Positions 18,573 through 27,173 of a stretch of DNA of 64,000 nt are shown here, piece by piece (position 1 is the first letter of the stretch; each line of letters begins with the position of its first letter). The position numbers and the translations under genes are program-made. The notes below the pieces were generated by a model, which did no database searches, had not been told where the DNA came from, and saw only the letters and a list, made by a program, of their open reading frames with translations. The DNA comes from Caldifarciminota bacterium (GTDB lineage: Bacteria; Hydrothermota; Hydrothermia; LBFQ01; DSFT01), in assembly GCA_025060695.1 (NCBI GenBank), contig JANXBH010000008.1, positions 1 to 64,000 on the forward strand, read 5' to 3'.

Positions 18573-19129
18573 TTCTTCCCAACCCTTTCTATGTATTTAT
18601 CTTCCCTTGTATCTACTTTTATAATATCTCCTACTTCTATAAAATATGGAACTTTTATTACTTTATTTGTTTCAAGCTTTGCAGGCTTTCCTGCACCTGC
18701 TACTGTATCACCTTTAAAGTTAGGCTCAGTTTCTATTACTTCAAGTTCTACGAAGTTTGGAAGTTCAATACCTATAGGCTTTTTGTCTATATACAAAATC
18801 GTAACTTCAAGTCCTTCTTTTAAATATCCAAGACTATCCTCAATATCTTCTTTACTAAAATGAATTTCTTCGTAATTTTGATTGTCAAAAAATACATAAG
18901 TATTATCGTTTAGCTTATATGAAAATATACCTGAGTTTCTTTCTAATTCAATTTCCTCAATGGGTTCATCTCTTTTAACTGTTAGATTATATACATTACC
19001 TGTTTTTAAATGCTTTACTTTTAAAGAATATGTAGTTATATCATTTGCCTTGTGCACATGCTTGAAGTCCAAAACCAAGTATGGTTCATTTCTATATTTA
19101 ATTGCTGTCCCCTTTTTTACTTCTGCCAT
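18569..19129 (-). CDS. efp: Elongation factor P with non-canonical domain-I loop tip
   Basis: Relieves ribosome stalling at polyproline stretches. The 186-residue protein has the three-domain EF-P layout, including the C-terminal [15 protein letters not shown] and [12 protein letters not shown] signatures, closer to EF-P than to YeiP. Aligned without gaps to the E. coli protein, the domain-I tip P-G-K-G is K-A-N-D (residues 27-30), so the modified Lys34 position is Asn29 and the flanking Pro-Gly is gone. It is first in the efp-accB-vWA operon with a leaderless-type promoter. Confidence 0.9.
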   Translation of the reverse strand: MAEVKKGTAIKYRNEPYLVLDFKHVHKANDITTYSLKVKHLKTGNVYNLTVKRDEPIEEIELERNSGIFSYKLNDNTYVFFDNQNYEEIHFSKEDIEDSLGYLKEGLEVTILYIDKKPIGIELPNFVELEVIETEPNFKGDTVAGAGKPAKLETNKVIKVPYFIEVGDIIKVDTREDKYIERVGKK

Positions 19130-19135
19130 ATTTAA

Positions 19136-19141
19136 ATTTTA
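19136..19141 (-). promoter_or_regulatory. Predicted leaderless -10 element for efp
   Basis: Minus-strand CCTTTAAAATTTAAATATG places TAAAAT exactly 6 nt before the ATG at 19129. Confidence 0.62.
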
Positions 19142-19159
19142 AAGGATTTACATTAGCTT

Positions 19160-19165
19160 TAAAAT
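19160..19165 (+). promoter_or_regulatory. Predicted -10 element for rpsE (leadered)
   Basis: CTTTAAAATTTTCAG occurs 31 nt before the rpsE ATG, so this transcript would have a leader, unlike most units here. Confidence 0.55.
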
Positions 19166-19180
19166 TTTCAGAAATTTTTT

Positions 19181-19187
19181 AGGGAGG
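19181..19187 (+). promoter_or_regulatory. Strong Shine-Dalgarno site of rpsE
   Basis: AGGGAGG lies 9 nt before the ATG at 19197. It is one of the few clear ribosome binding sites in the window and contrasts with the leaderless starts of neighbouring genes. Confidence 0.75.
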
Positions 19188-19196
19188 TTAAAGTTT

Positions 19197-19664
19197 ATGG
19201 AAAGTTTGATAGAAAATATAGTGGTAATAAAAAGAACTGCAAAGATGAGAGCGGGAGGTAGGACTTTTAGGATGCACGTTTGGGTTGTTGTGGGTGATGG
19301 TCAAGGTAAGGTTGGTATCGGTCATGGAAGAGCAGCTGAAACTCCTGAAGCCGTCTCAAAAGCATTGAGACAAGCAAGAAAAAATCTAAAGAGTGTTGTA
19401 ATAAAAAATGGAACACTACCTCATCCTGTGTATATAAAATTTGGTGCAATTAAGTTGATATTAAAGCCTGCTGCGCCCGGTACAGGTATAATCGCAAGCC
19501 AGCCAGTAAGAGCAATATTAGAAGCAGCAGGGTATAAAAATGTTCTAACAAAAGTTCTTGGTAAGTCAACAAATCCTGTAAATCTCTTGAAAGCTACTAT
19601 GCTCGCACTTGAAGGTTTAAAAGACCCTGAATTTGTCCTATCGTATAGATACTCAAGCAAATGA
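19197..19664 (+). CDS. rpsE: 30S ribosomal protein S5
   Basis: A 155-residue ribosomal protein. The N-terminal double-stranded-RNA-binding domain shows K-R-T-A-K-M-R-A-G-G-R and V-V-V-G-D-G-Q-G-K-V-G-I-G-H-G-R-A. The C-terminal domain has L-K-P-A-A-P-G-T-G-I-I-A and L-G-K-S-T-N-P-V-N-L-L-K-A-T. It normally lies in the spc operon between L18 and L30, but here it stands alone, divergent from efp and coupled to an ammonia-lyase by ATGA. It has its own promoter and a strong ribosome binding site. Whether a second copy exists elsewhere cannot be seen. Confidence 0.95.
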   Translation: MESLIENIVVIKRTAKMRAGGRTFRMHVWVVVGDGQGKVGIGHGRAAETPEAVSKALRQARKNLKSVVIKNGTLPHPVYIKFGAIKLILKPAAPGTGIIASQPVRAILEAAGYKNVLTKVLGKSTNPVNLLKATMLALEGLKDPEFVLSYRYSSK

Positions 19665-21124
19665 TAGTATTAGACCAAAAAATTGACTATAAACTTATTT
19701 ATAAAATTGCTTATTCAGAAGAAGAAATAGAGATTAGTGATGATTTAAAAAGAAGAATTTTAAATAGTCGCAAGGTTTTAGAGGAAAAAATAAAGAATAA
19801 TAAAACTATATATGGTGTAAATACAGGTTTTGGAAAGCTTTATAATGTAAAAGTAGAGGAGCTTGAAAAATTACAGCTAAATTTAGTTAGGTCGCATGCA
19901 GTAGGTACTGGTGAAGAATTAGAGAGAGAAATTTCAAGGGCTATATTATTTTTAAAACTTTTTAATCTCAGCTTAGGATACTCAGGTATTAGATATGAAG
20001 TTATAGAAAGGCTGATATTTTTTTTAAATAATAAAGTATATCCCGTAATTCCTAAGTATGGTTCAGTTGGTTCAAGTGGGGACTTAGTCCCACTCTCACA
20101 TATGGCATTAACACTAATCGGAGAAGGTTTTGTATATTTAGATAAATCATTTTATCCGTCATTAATTGCACACAAAATTTTAGAAATAGAGCCATTGAAA
20201 TTAAAAGAAAAGGAAGGTCTTTCACTTATAAATGGTTTAGAATATAGCAAATCAATTTTATCGCTTAGCGTATATGAGTTTGAAAAGTTAATGCACCAGT
20301 TTATAACTGTATTTTTATTTTCCGCATATGCCTTTGAATCTAACAAAAGTCATTTTGACATAAAACTTTCAAAGTTGAGCAAAAGTGAAGGGTTTTCTAC
20401 TATTATAAATATCCTTTATGATTTCTCAAAAAATCTTGAAAACAAAAGAATACAAGACCCATATTCTTTTAGAACCTTTCCACATATATTCTCTGCAGTT
20501 TATGACAATTTTAAATATATTTCTCAAAAATTGAATGAAGAAATAAATACTCCATCAGATAATCCAATAGTTATAGAAGATGAAGTTATATCTAGTGGCT
20601 TTTTTCAAGGTCAGCAAATTTCATTTTTAAGTGATTTTTTAAACATGAACCTTATAAAAATGTGCCATCTTTCTGAAAGAATTACTTTTCAACTTTTAAA
20701 AGAATATAACTTTTTAATACCTAATCCAGGTATAAATACAGGACTTATGATAATGCAAGTAAGTCAAGCAAGTTTATTAAATAGCATGAATTTTTATCCA
20801 TATTCTATAGACAATCTTATAACAAGTGAGTTTCAAGAAGATATTGTATCCTTTAGTTCAAATTCCGCTTTAAATCTATATGAAAATATTAAAAAAGCAT
20901 ACTACATTCTCTCATATCATCTAATAGCTGCGATTCAAGCCCTTTATATTACTAATAACTTTCAAAAACTTCCTTTAAAACTAAGTGAAATTTATCATAA
21001 TTTAAGATTTCATAAAACCAATCCTCTTAGAGAAATACAGGAAGATAGGAATTTTACACAAGATATAGAAAATGCTATTTATCATCTAAAAAATGGAAAT
21101 TTACTAATTTATAGTCTTTCGTAA
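19661..21124 (+). CDS. hutH: Histidine ammonia-lyase-like (aromatic amino-acid lyase) enzyme
   Basis: MIO-dependent ammonia-lyase that probably deaminates histidine to urocanate. Visible active-site motifs: Y-G-V-N-T-G-F-G, S-H-A-V-G-T-G (His79, substrate selection), G-S-V-G-S-S-G-D-L (Ser138-Ser139-Gly140, MIO precursor, Ser in place of the usual first Ala), L-I-N-G, Q-D-P-Y-S-F-R and Q-E-D. The Glu in Q-E-D favours a histidine over a phenylalanine substrate, though a tyrosine lyase is not excluded. It is 487 residues, slightly shorter than typical HutH. It is coupled to rpsE by ATGA; no other hut genes are nearby. Confidence 0.82.
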   Translation: MIVLDQKIDYKLIYKIAYSEEEIEISDDLKRRILNSRKVLEEKIKNNKTIYGVNTGFGKLYNVKVEELEKLQLNLVRSHAVGTGEELEREISRAILFLKLFNLSLGYSGIRYEVIERLIFFLNNKVYPVIPKYGSVGSSGDLVPLSHMALTLIGEGFVYLDKSFYPSLIAHKILEIEPLKLKEKEGLSLINGLEYSKSILSLSVYEFEKLMHQFITVFLFSAYAFESNKSHFDIKLSKLSKSEGFSTIINILYDFSKNLENKRIQDPYSFRTFPHIFSAVYDNFKYISQKLNEEINTPSDNPIVIEDEVISSGFFQGQQISFLSDFLNMNLIKMCHLSERITFQLLKEYNFLIPNPGINTGLMIMQVSQASLLNSMNFYPYSIDNLITSEFQEDIVSFSSNSALNLYENIKKAYYILSYHLIAAIQALYITNNFQKLPLKLSEIYHNLRFHKTNPLREIQEDRNFTQDIENAIYHLKNGNLLIYSLS

Positions 21125-22146
21125 TAGTTTCCAACTTGCTTAATTAAGCCCTTTATTTCTAATGAAGTAAGCGTAGAAATTAAAAGTGAATAGTCCTTAA
21201 AAATCTCAATTAGTTCATCTAAGCTAACTTTACCTACAATCTTTTCATAAACTTCTCTCTCAATTTCACTTAGTTCAACATCTTTCTTTATATTTATTCT
21301 CCCAAGACCAAGCTCTAAAAGTATATCCTCTGGTGTTTCTACAACTTGTGCTATGTGAGATTTTATTAGTTTAATTGGACCTTTTGCTTGTGGAATATCT
21401 ATCCTATTTGGAATAGTAAAAACCTCTTTGTTTAGGTCAAATGCATATCTTGCTGTAATTAGTGCTCCTGAGTCTTCATTTCCTTCTACTATCAAAACTC
21501 CTATACTTAAAGATGCTATTGTAAAGTTTCTAATAGGAAATGTTTCTTTTGAGGGTGGAAAATCTATGGGGAATTGTGAAATAATTAGCCCCCCTTCATT
21601 GTATATCTTTTTAAAAAGTTTTTCGTTTGACTTTGGATGTAAAATATTTATACCACTTCCTAAAACTACTATTGTATTGGGTGTTGCTCCAAGATGAGCA
21701 TAGCTATCAATTCCAATAGCTCCTCCTGAAACTATTGTTAGTTTTTCTGAGAGAATCTTTGAAAACTTATATGCAATGTTTTTTCCATAATCCGTCGGTT
21801 TTCTTGTCCCTACTATTGCAAATTTTAGTCTTTTTAGTAATTCTAAATTACCCCAAGCATAAATTATTGCAGTTGTATTTTCAATGTGTTTAAGTTCATA
21901 GGGAAACAAATCGTCATCTAATAAAATTATCTTAATGTTTAATTTATTTGCTTTTTCTACTTCCTCTTTTGCTCTTTTTATATCAAGCTGTTTTACTTTT
22001 CTCGCTACTTCTAATGGTAAAATTTCCATTAATTCGCTTATGTTAGCATTTACTATATTTTCAATATTTTTAAACTTATTTATTAATCTTCTGTATCTAA
22101 CTGGACCTATTCCTTCAGTTAGTATTAATGCAAGTTTTTCAATCAT
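21109..22146 (-). CDS. dprA: DNA processing protein DprA
   Basis: Loads RecA on incoming single-stranded DNA during natural transformation. The 345-residue protein has an N-terminal helical (HhH-like) region (L-T-E-G-I-G-P-V-R-Y-R-R-L). The Rossmann-like core shows A-I-V-G-T-R-K-P-T-D-Y-G, I-V-S-G-G-A-I-G-I-D-S-Y-A-H, V-V-L-G-S-G-I-N-I-L-H-P, S-Q-F-P and V-E-G-N-E-D-S-G-A-L-I-T-A-R-Y-A. A C-terminal winged-helix tail follows. It overlaps lpxA by 8 bp and the end of hutH by 16 bp. Presence of dprA suggests DNA uptake ability, but no com genes are visible here. Confidence 0.94.
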   Translation of the reverse strand: MIEKLALILTEGIGPVRYRRLINKFKNIENIVNANISELMEILPLEVARKVKQLDIKRAKEEVEKANKLNIKIILLDDDLFPYELKHIENTTAIIYAWGNLELLKRLKFAIVGTRKPTDYGKNIAYKFSKILSEKLTIVSGGAIGIDSYAHLGATPNTIVVLGSGINILHPKSNEKLFKKIYNEGGLIISQFPIDFPPSKETFPIRNFTIASLSIGVLIVEGNEDSGALITARYAFDLNKEVFTIPNRIDIPQAKGPIKLIKSHIAQVVETPEDILLELGLGRINIKKDVELSEIEREVYEKIVGKVSLDELIEIFKDYSLLISTLTSLEIKGLIKQVGNYYERL

Positions 22147-22912
22147 CTTCTAATCTTGTTCTTTTTATTATACCCCTTTGTGAGGTTTTAATAAAATTTA
22201 TAAGAAATTCAATGTCTTCATTTCTTGGTAGTTTTTCAAGCTCCTTTAGTGCATCACTTAAGTTTAAATTTGGATTTTTTATGATTTTAAAAGCTTCTGA
22301 AATTAAGTTTATTCTTTCTTCTGTAAACCCTCTTCTTTTAAGTCCAACTATATTTATTCCTATCAAGTAAGCAGGATTTCCCTCAACCATGGAAAATGGT
22401 AAAATATCTTGATTTACTCTTGACATACCACTGACTATGCTATATGCTCCAATCCTTGTAAATTGATGAACTCCAACTAATCCTGAAACATATGCATAGT
22501 CTCCTACTTCTACATGTCCTGCAAGTTGAACTGCATTTACTATAATTGTCCCATTTCCAATTTTACAGTTATGAGCTATATGTGCATATGCCATAATGTA
22601 ATTGTCATTTCCTATAATAGTCTTACTTCCTTCCCCAGTAGACCTGTGTATGCTTACAAATTCCCTAATTATATTATTATCACCAATCTCTACATATGTA
22701 TTTTCTCCCTTATATTTTACATCTTGAGGTTCCAAACCTATTACTACATTATGAAAAATTTTATTATTTTTACCAATTTTTACATATCCTTCTATTACAA
22801 CATTGTTTCCAATAATCGTATTATCTTCTACTATAACATTCTCACCAATATATGTATTTTCTCCAATTTTTACATTTCTGCCTATCTTAGCAGTTGGGTG
22901 AATGAACTTCAA
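22139..22912 (-). CDS. lpxA: Acyl-ACP--UDP-N-acetylglucosamine O-acyltransferase
   Basis: First step of lipid A synthesis, adding an acyl chain to UDP-GlcNAc in the cytosol. The 257-residue protein is a left-handed parallel beta helix of hexapeptide repeats ([IV]-G-x-N-x). It contains the LpxA-specific L-E-P-Q-D-V-K-Y, E-F-V-S-I-H-R-S-T, the A-H-I-A-H-N motif with the catalytic-base His114 (E. coli His125), and the G-V-H-Q-F and V-E-G-N-P-A segments. This is the clearest evidence for an LPS-bearing outer membrane. It lies between the PIN/TRAM gene and dprA with small overlaps. Confidence 0.95.
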   Translation of the reverse strand: MKFIHPTAKIGRNVKIGENTYIGENVIVEDNTIIGNNVVIEGYVKIGKNNKIFHNVVIGLEPQDVKYKGENTYVEIGDNNIIREFVSIHRSTGEGSKTIIGNDNYIMAYAHIAHNCKIGNGTIIVNAVQLAGHVEVGDYAYVSGLVGVHQFTRIGAYSIVSGMSRVNQDILPFSMVEGNPAYLIGINIVGLKRRGFTEERINLISEAFKIIKNPNLNLSDALKELEKLPRNEDIEFLINFIKTSQRGIIKRTRLEDD

Positions 22913-23904
22913 ACTTTTATTTCTTCCTGTTTTCTTCCAAATATTATTCTTCCCGTTTCACTTTGATATATTGAAACAATTTCAATTTCTATTTCTCTCC
23001 CCATATCCCTTTTAGCATGATCTACTACTACCATAGTTCCATCTTCAAGATATCCAAGACCCTGGTCAGGTTCTTTACCTTCCCTAATAATTCTAATTTT
23101 CATTTTATCACCAGGCATAACAGGTAGTGATAGCGCTTTTGTAATTTTATTTATGTTTATTACCTCAACACCTTGAATTTCGGCTAATTTTTGTAAATTG
23201 TAATCGGTTGTTATAATAGGAATTTTCCTATTTCTTGCAATATTAATTAGTCTATGATCTACCTCTCTATTTCTTGGACTATCGGAAATAATTTCTACTT
23301 TTATGATTTTTCCTGATAGTTGCTTTAATCCTTCTAAAACAGAAAGTCCTCTTCTTCCCTTTTCTCTTCTTAGTGGATCTGTAGAGTCCGCAATATGCTG
23401 AACTTCACCAATTACAAATCTTGGGACTAATAGCTCACCTTCTAATATTCCTTCTTTTGCTATTTCAAGTATTCTCCCGTCTATTAAAGCACTTGTGTCT
23501 ATGAGTTTTGGTCTTCCAAGCACATCTGTGAAGTCTCTCTGGAAGAAACTAACGATTTCTCCGAATTTTAGGTCTTTCCTCTTGACATAAGAGAATAGCA
23601 CAAATATATAAATCACAATTAGATTCAGTACGAGGTATATATAACTATGAACTATTGAAGGTGTAAATTTTGCAACTATAGAAGATAGAAGATTTCCTAT
23701 TATCAGTGCAATTGCTAAGGAAACTGAGAAAGTGATAACAGATTTTATTTTTCTGTTAGCTATGAAATTAGAGATAAGATAGGAAATGGCGGAAACTATG
23801 ATAGCTGGTATTAAGGACACGTACCAAGTAAATCCAAAGTTTATAAAACCAAAAAATACACTTAAAGCTATAAGTATCGTAAAAATTATATTTATAACAC
23901 TCAT
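22909..23904 (-). CDS. Membrane PIN/TRAM-domain protein (YacL-like)
   Basis: A 331-residue protein with four N-terminal membrane helices (about residues 1-115). A PIN nuclease domain follows (L-I-D-T-S-A-L-I-D-G-R, F-V-I-G-E-V-Q, D-H-R-L-I, T-T-D-Y-N-L), with the acidic residues of the family. A TRAM domain (M-P-G-D-K-M-K-I-R-I, Q-G-L-G-Y-L-E-D-G-T-M-V-V-V) ends the protein. This is the YacL architecture of uncertain role, probably RNA cleavage at the membrane. The ATG is preceded by GAGGTG (23912-23917) at good spacing, so it is a leadered gene. First in the operon with lpxA and dprA. Confidence 0.85.
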   Translation of the reverse strand: MSVINIIFTILIALSVFFGFINFGFTWYVSLIPAIIVSAISYLISNFIANRKIKSVITFSVSLAIALIIGNLLSSIVAKFTPSIVHSYIYLVLNLIVIYIFVLFSYVKRKDLKFGEIVSFFQRDFTDVLGRPKLIDTSALIDGRILEIAKEGILEGELLVPRFVIGEVQHIADSTDPLRREKGRRGLSVLEGLKQLSGKIIKVEIISDSPRNREVDHRLINIARNRKIPIITTDYNLQKLAEIQGVEVININKITKALSLPVMPGDKMKIRIIREGKEPDQGLGYLEDGTMVVVDHAKRDMGREIEIEIVSIYQSETGRIIFGRKQEEIKV

Positions 23905-23930
23905 ACAATTTCACCTCGTCTTCTTTGATA

Positions 23931-23936
23931 ATTTTA
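23931..23936 (-). promoter_or_regulatory. Predicted -10 element for the PIN/TRAM-lpxA-dprA operon
   Basis: Minus-strand CTTTAAAATTATC places TAAAAT 26 nt upstream of the ATG, leaving space for the GAGGTG ribosome binding site. Confidence 0.5.
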
Positions 23937-23950
23937 AAGCACAGAATATG

Positions 23951-24928
23951 CTATCTGTTTTCTAAGTAATTTTTAAGAAAGTTGAATGTAAGTTCTATAT
24001 CTTTTTTGTGAGCGATTTGAAGTGGAGTATGTATATATCTACATGGGACTGATATTACAATAGTTGGAAACTTTTGATGTAAAATTCCTGCATCTGTTGA
24101 ACCTATCATAGGTCTTTTAACTTGAAATGGTATTTTGTATTTTTCAAAGTGGAAGATAAATTCCTTTAAGATATGTGGCTTTACAATAAAACTCTTATCC
24201 GCAATGGTTATACATGGACCTTTAGATAAAAATGAAGATTGTTCTTCTTCTTTAATATATGGACTTTCAGCACTCGTAGTTTCTATGACAATTGCAAGAT
24301 CTACATTTATATGTTCCAATATTGCCTTTGCTCCTCTCATTCCTACTTCCTCTTCAACACAAAAACAGAAATAAGTATCAAAATAATTGTTTACATTTTT
24401 TATAAGTTCAATTGCTATAAACGTTCCAATTCTATTATCAAAAGCCTTTCCCATAATAATATTTTCTGAAATTTCTCTATAGCTGTAGTCTATAAGAGCA
24501 AAGTCTCCAATATTTACTTTTTCATAATTTTCCACAACATCTACGAAAAGTGAGAATACACTATCTAATTCTATTTTATAGTTTTCAAGATGCGGAGGAA
24601 TAGTTGAAAATACTCCATAGACAAAATCTTCTTTTGTTTTTATTTTTACTAAGTGAGAGGGAAGTATTTTCGCATCCCAACTACCAAGTGGAGAAAGTTT
24701 TATAAATCCTTTACTTTTAGATGCAACTATAAATCCTATTTCATCAATATGACATTCTATTAGAATTTTTTTTGAACTACTTTTTCCTTTTTTATAAAAT
24801 ATTAAGTTTCCATATGTATCTTCGTATATATCATCTCCTAATTCACTCCTTATGATTTCCTTGACCTCTATTTCAAATCCTGATGGACCAAATGCATTAC
24901 TAAGTTTTTCAAGTAATTTAAAGTCCAT
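23951..24928 (-). CDS. M42-family aminopeptidase
   Basis: A 325-residue dinuclear-metal peptidase of the M42 (TET/FrvX) family, which trims peptides in the cytosol as large tetrahedral particles. Motifs in order: G-P-S-G-F-E near the start, L-I-E-C-H-I-D-E-I-G-F (first metal His-Asp), G-K-A-F-D-N-R-I-G (bridging Asp), C-V-E-E-E-V-G-M-R-G-A (catalytic Glu pair) and I-G-S-T-D-A-G with V-P-C-R-Y-I-H-T at the end. Single-gene unit with a leaderless-type promoter divergent from the 24967 gene. Confidence 0.9.
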   Translation of the reverse strand: MDFKLLEKLSNAFGPSGFEIEVKEIIRSELGDDIYEDTYGNLIFYKKGKSSSKKILIECHIDEIGFIVASKSKGFIKLSPLGSWDAKILPSHLVKIKTKEDFVYGVFSTIPPHLENYKIELDSVFSLFVDVVENYEKVNIGDFALIDYSYREISENIIMGKAFDNRIGTFIAIELIKNVNNYFDTYFCFCVEEEVGMRGAKAILEHINVDLAIVIETTSAESPYIKEEEQSSFLSKGPCITIADKSFIVKPHILKEFIFHFEKYKIPFQVKRPMIGSTDAGILHQKFPTIVISVPCRYIHTPLQIAHKKDIELTFNFLKNYLENR

Positions 24929-24934
24929 ATTAAA

Positions 24935-24940
24935 ATTTTA
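24935..24940 (-). promoter_or_regulatory. Predicted leaderless -10 element for the M42 peptidase
   Basis: Minus-strand TTTAAAATTTTAATATG places TAAAAT exactly 6 nt before the ATG at 24928. Confidence 0.6.
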
Positions 24941-24954
24941 AATCTTCAATACCA

Positions 24955-24960
24955 TAAAAT
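24955..24960 (+). promoter_or_regulatory. Predicted leaderless -10 element for the 24967 gene
   Basis: CATAAAATTTCAAAATG places TAAAAT exactly 6 nt before the first of two tandem ATGs at 24967. Confidence 0.58.
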
Positions 24961-24966
24961 TTCAAA

Positions 24967-26343
24967 ATGATGATTTATATTCTTTCTACAATAAATTTTT
25001 TATTTAAAGAACCATCCTTATATGAACTTGTCTTTCCCATAAAAAATCCATACTTATTTAAAAATTTCTATTTTACTTTTTCTCTAAATTCTGAAGAAAG
25101 TTCGACTTTAGATATAGGATTGTTTTATAAGCAAAATGGTGTTTTGGATGATAGTTTTTATATGGAGCAAAAACAAGTGTTTGGTAAAAGGGGAGGTATA
25201 AATAGTATTGGTGTTGGTTATAAAATTGGTAATCTCCAATTTAATTTTAAGTATTACTTAAATGAACTATTTTATATTGAAACGTCTGATAATTATCAAA
25301 TAAAGAGGTGGGACATGGTATTTGGTAAAATTAGAGATACTTTGTATCCAAGTGATATAAAGAATTTAGATAGAAGTATTATAGTTGAATATGACTTTGA
25401 CTCTCTCTATAGGAATTTAAATCTAAATTCATCGGGAAAGTTTTCTATATATGCTAATCCTATTGTTTTTGAACTTGGTTATAAAAATTTTTTGATAGGT
25501 TCGGAAATGAGATTTCTATATCAATTAGGAAATAGTATAGAGTATAGTGCAAGAAACTATTATCTTTCGTATACGCCGAAAGTAAAGATTTTAAACTATA
25601 ATAATTATTTATGGCAAGCATACTTAAGAGCTGTTGCAAATATGCCCGATCCTTTCAAAATAAAAAGAACATTTCAATTAGAAAAGCAAAATCACTTTAG
25701 TTTTTATTTTGCATATTTTAACAATAATACATTATTTAAAGTTGGCTACTCCCCTTCTTTAAAAATAAATCTTGAAACCTTGGATGATATATCTTATATA
25801 GTTTTTGTTTCAAATAATATAGACTCAGTAAAATTAAATCCAGGTTCTAACTATCTTTATGTAATAAAGGAAGGAGATACTTTTAAAATTTTGAATTTTT
25901 CAGAAGTTTATCTATTTTTTAGTTATAAAGATACAAGTTTTAAAAATGTAAGTTATGTTTATTATGAAATTCCCTCAAGTCTTATTTTTGAGCTATATTA
26001 CAGCTTCAAGTTAAAGAATTTCAATTTTACTATCTTTTCAGGTCAAAAGTCATTAAAAAGGCTTTATTTGGGTTTATCCAATACACATAAACTTTATGGG
26101 AAGGTAATTTCTAACTATGGATATGTTTTCAATAAAAATGCATTTTTTGATTACCAGACATTTTTCTTCAATGCACTTGTCCCAACAGGAAGATTTTTAT
26201 TTAGTTTCGGTGGAAAGTTAGATTTTCATAATAAGTTTCAACATTTTATTCTTAATAATTTACTCAAAGATTATCTAAATTTCTACAAGTCATCCTCCTT
26301 ACCTTCTATTGGTTTTAATTTTCAAGTAAGTTATATAAGATAA
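24967..26343 (+). CDS. Probable outer-membrane beta-barrel protein, function unknown
   Basis: A 458-residue protein with a short hydrophobic N-terminus (M-M-I-Y-I-L-S-T-I-N-F-L-F), then alternating aromatic/hydrophobic beta strands throughout (for example F-Y-F-T-F-S-L-N, L-Q-F-N-F-K-Y-Y, F-S-F-Y-F-A-Y-F). It ends in F-N-F-Q-V-S-Y-I-R, the aromatic last strand expected of outer-membrane barrels. No enzyme motif was recognised. It is a single gene between two leaderless-type promoters and abuts the convergent methyltransferase gene by one base. The cell location is inferred from pattern, not homology. Confidence 0.5.
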   Translation: MMIYILSTINFLFKEPSLYELVFPIKNPYLFKNFYFTFSLNSEESSTLDIGLFYKQNGVLDDSFYMEQKQVFGKRGGINSIGVGYKIGNLQFNFKYYLNELFYIETSDNYQIKRWDMVFGKIRDTLYPSDIKNLDRSIIVEYDFDSLYRNLNLNSSGKFSIYANPIVFELGYKNFLIGSEMRFLYQLGNSIEYSARNYYLSYTPKVKILNYNNYLWQAYLRAVANMPDPFKIKRTFQLEKQNHFSFYFAYFNNNTLFKVGYSPSLKINLETLDDISYIVFVSNNIDSVKLNPGSNYLYVIKEGDTFKILNFSEVYLFFSYKDTSFKNVSYVYYEIPSSLIFELYYSFKLKNFNFTIFSGQKSLKRLYLGLSNTHKLYGKVISNYGYVFNKNAFFDYQTFFFNALVPTGRFLFSFGGKLDFHNKFQHFILNNLLKDYLNFYKSSSLPSIGFNFQVSYIR

Positions 26344-26344
26344 T

Positions 26345-27166
26345 TTATTTATTTTTTATTCTTTTGTCCCAAAGACCCATTTTTTTTCTTTTCTCAAAAG
26401 TTAGTTCTACGATATGTTTATTTATCTCTGAAATAACTCTCGGTTTTTCACTTTCTGCATTCTCAAGCCTTTTAATTGCATATTGCACGTATTCTTGAGA
26501 TATGTCTATACCAATAAAGTCTTTATTTAAAAGTTTTGATGCAACAAGGGTAGTGCCAGTACCACAAAAAGGGTCTATAACTGTACCCGGTTTATCTTCA
26601 AGAACTGAGTAAATTATTCTTGTTGGAAGTTCTATAGGAAAAACAGCTGGATGGTCTTTATGACTTTGTTCTGGTCTTATTTCCCATACTGATGTAAGCT
26701 TTGCATGCCTTGGTTTTAATTCTTCTGGTTTTCCCTTTACAAGCCAGTATATACGCTCTTCTACCTGCCAAAATCTCCAGCCTCTTATGTTACCCGCTAT
26801 TTTCCTGTGCCATATTATCTCCTGCCATATAGTCCATTTAGTTTTTACTAACCAGCTTATAGGATGTATCATTTTCCTATTTTCATATCTAACTTTGTGG
26901 TTATAAAAAAAGCTACCCCCTTCTTTGGTTATTCTATATAGTTCATCAAGCACTTCAACTTGCCAGCTTTGGTAGTCTTCCTCTTCTCTTTTGTCCTTAG
27001 CACCTGTATATACAACTTTTGGAACGAGCCATCCACCGTGCTTTTCTTTTTTATTGTATGGCGGAGAGGTAATGCCAAGGTCTATACAGGAATTAGGTAT
27101 TTGTGAAAGCACTTCCAATACATCCCCACATATAACTTTGTTTATAAACTCTTCAATGGGTTTCAT
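26345..27166 (-). CDS. Site-specific DNA methyltransferase (beta class, N4/N6 type)
   Basis: A 273-residue DNA methyltransferase. The catalytic motif IV is S-P-P-Y (residues 34-37), a form common in N4-cytosine enzymes, and comes before the SAM-binding motif I (D-P-F-C-G-T-G-T-T). The order IV then I defines the beta class. A target-recognition segment lies between (K-W-T-I-W-Q-E-I-I-W-H-R, R-G-W-R-F-W). The start codon is 7 bp downstream of a small gene with nuclease-like motifs, so this is likely the protecting half of a type II restriction-modification system. Recognition sequence unknown. Confidence 0.85.
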   Translation of the reverse strand: MKPIEEFINKVICGDVLEVLSQIPNSCIDLGITSPPYNKKEKHGGWLVPKVVYTGAKDKREEEDYQSWQVEVLDELYRITKEGGSFFYNHKVRYENRKMIHPISWLVKTKWTIWQEIIWHRKIAGNIRGWRFWQVEERIYWLVKGKPEELKPRHAKLTSVWEIRPEQSHKDHPAVFPIELPTRIIYSVLEDKPGTVIDPFCGTGTTLVASKLLNKDFIGIDISQEYVQYAIKRLENAESEKPRVISEINKHIVELTFEKRKKMGLWDKRIKNK

Positions 27167-27173
27167 TGGATAT

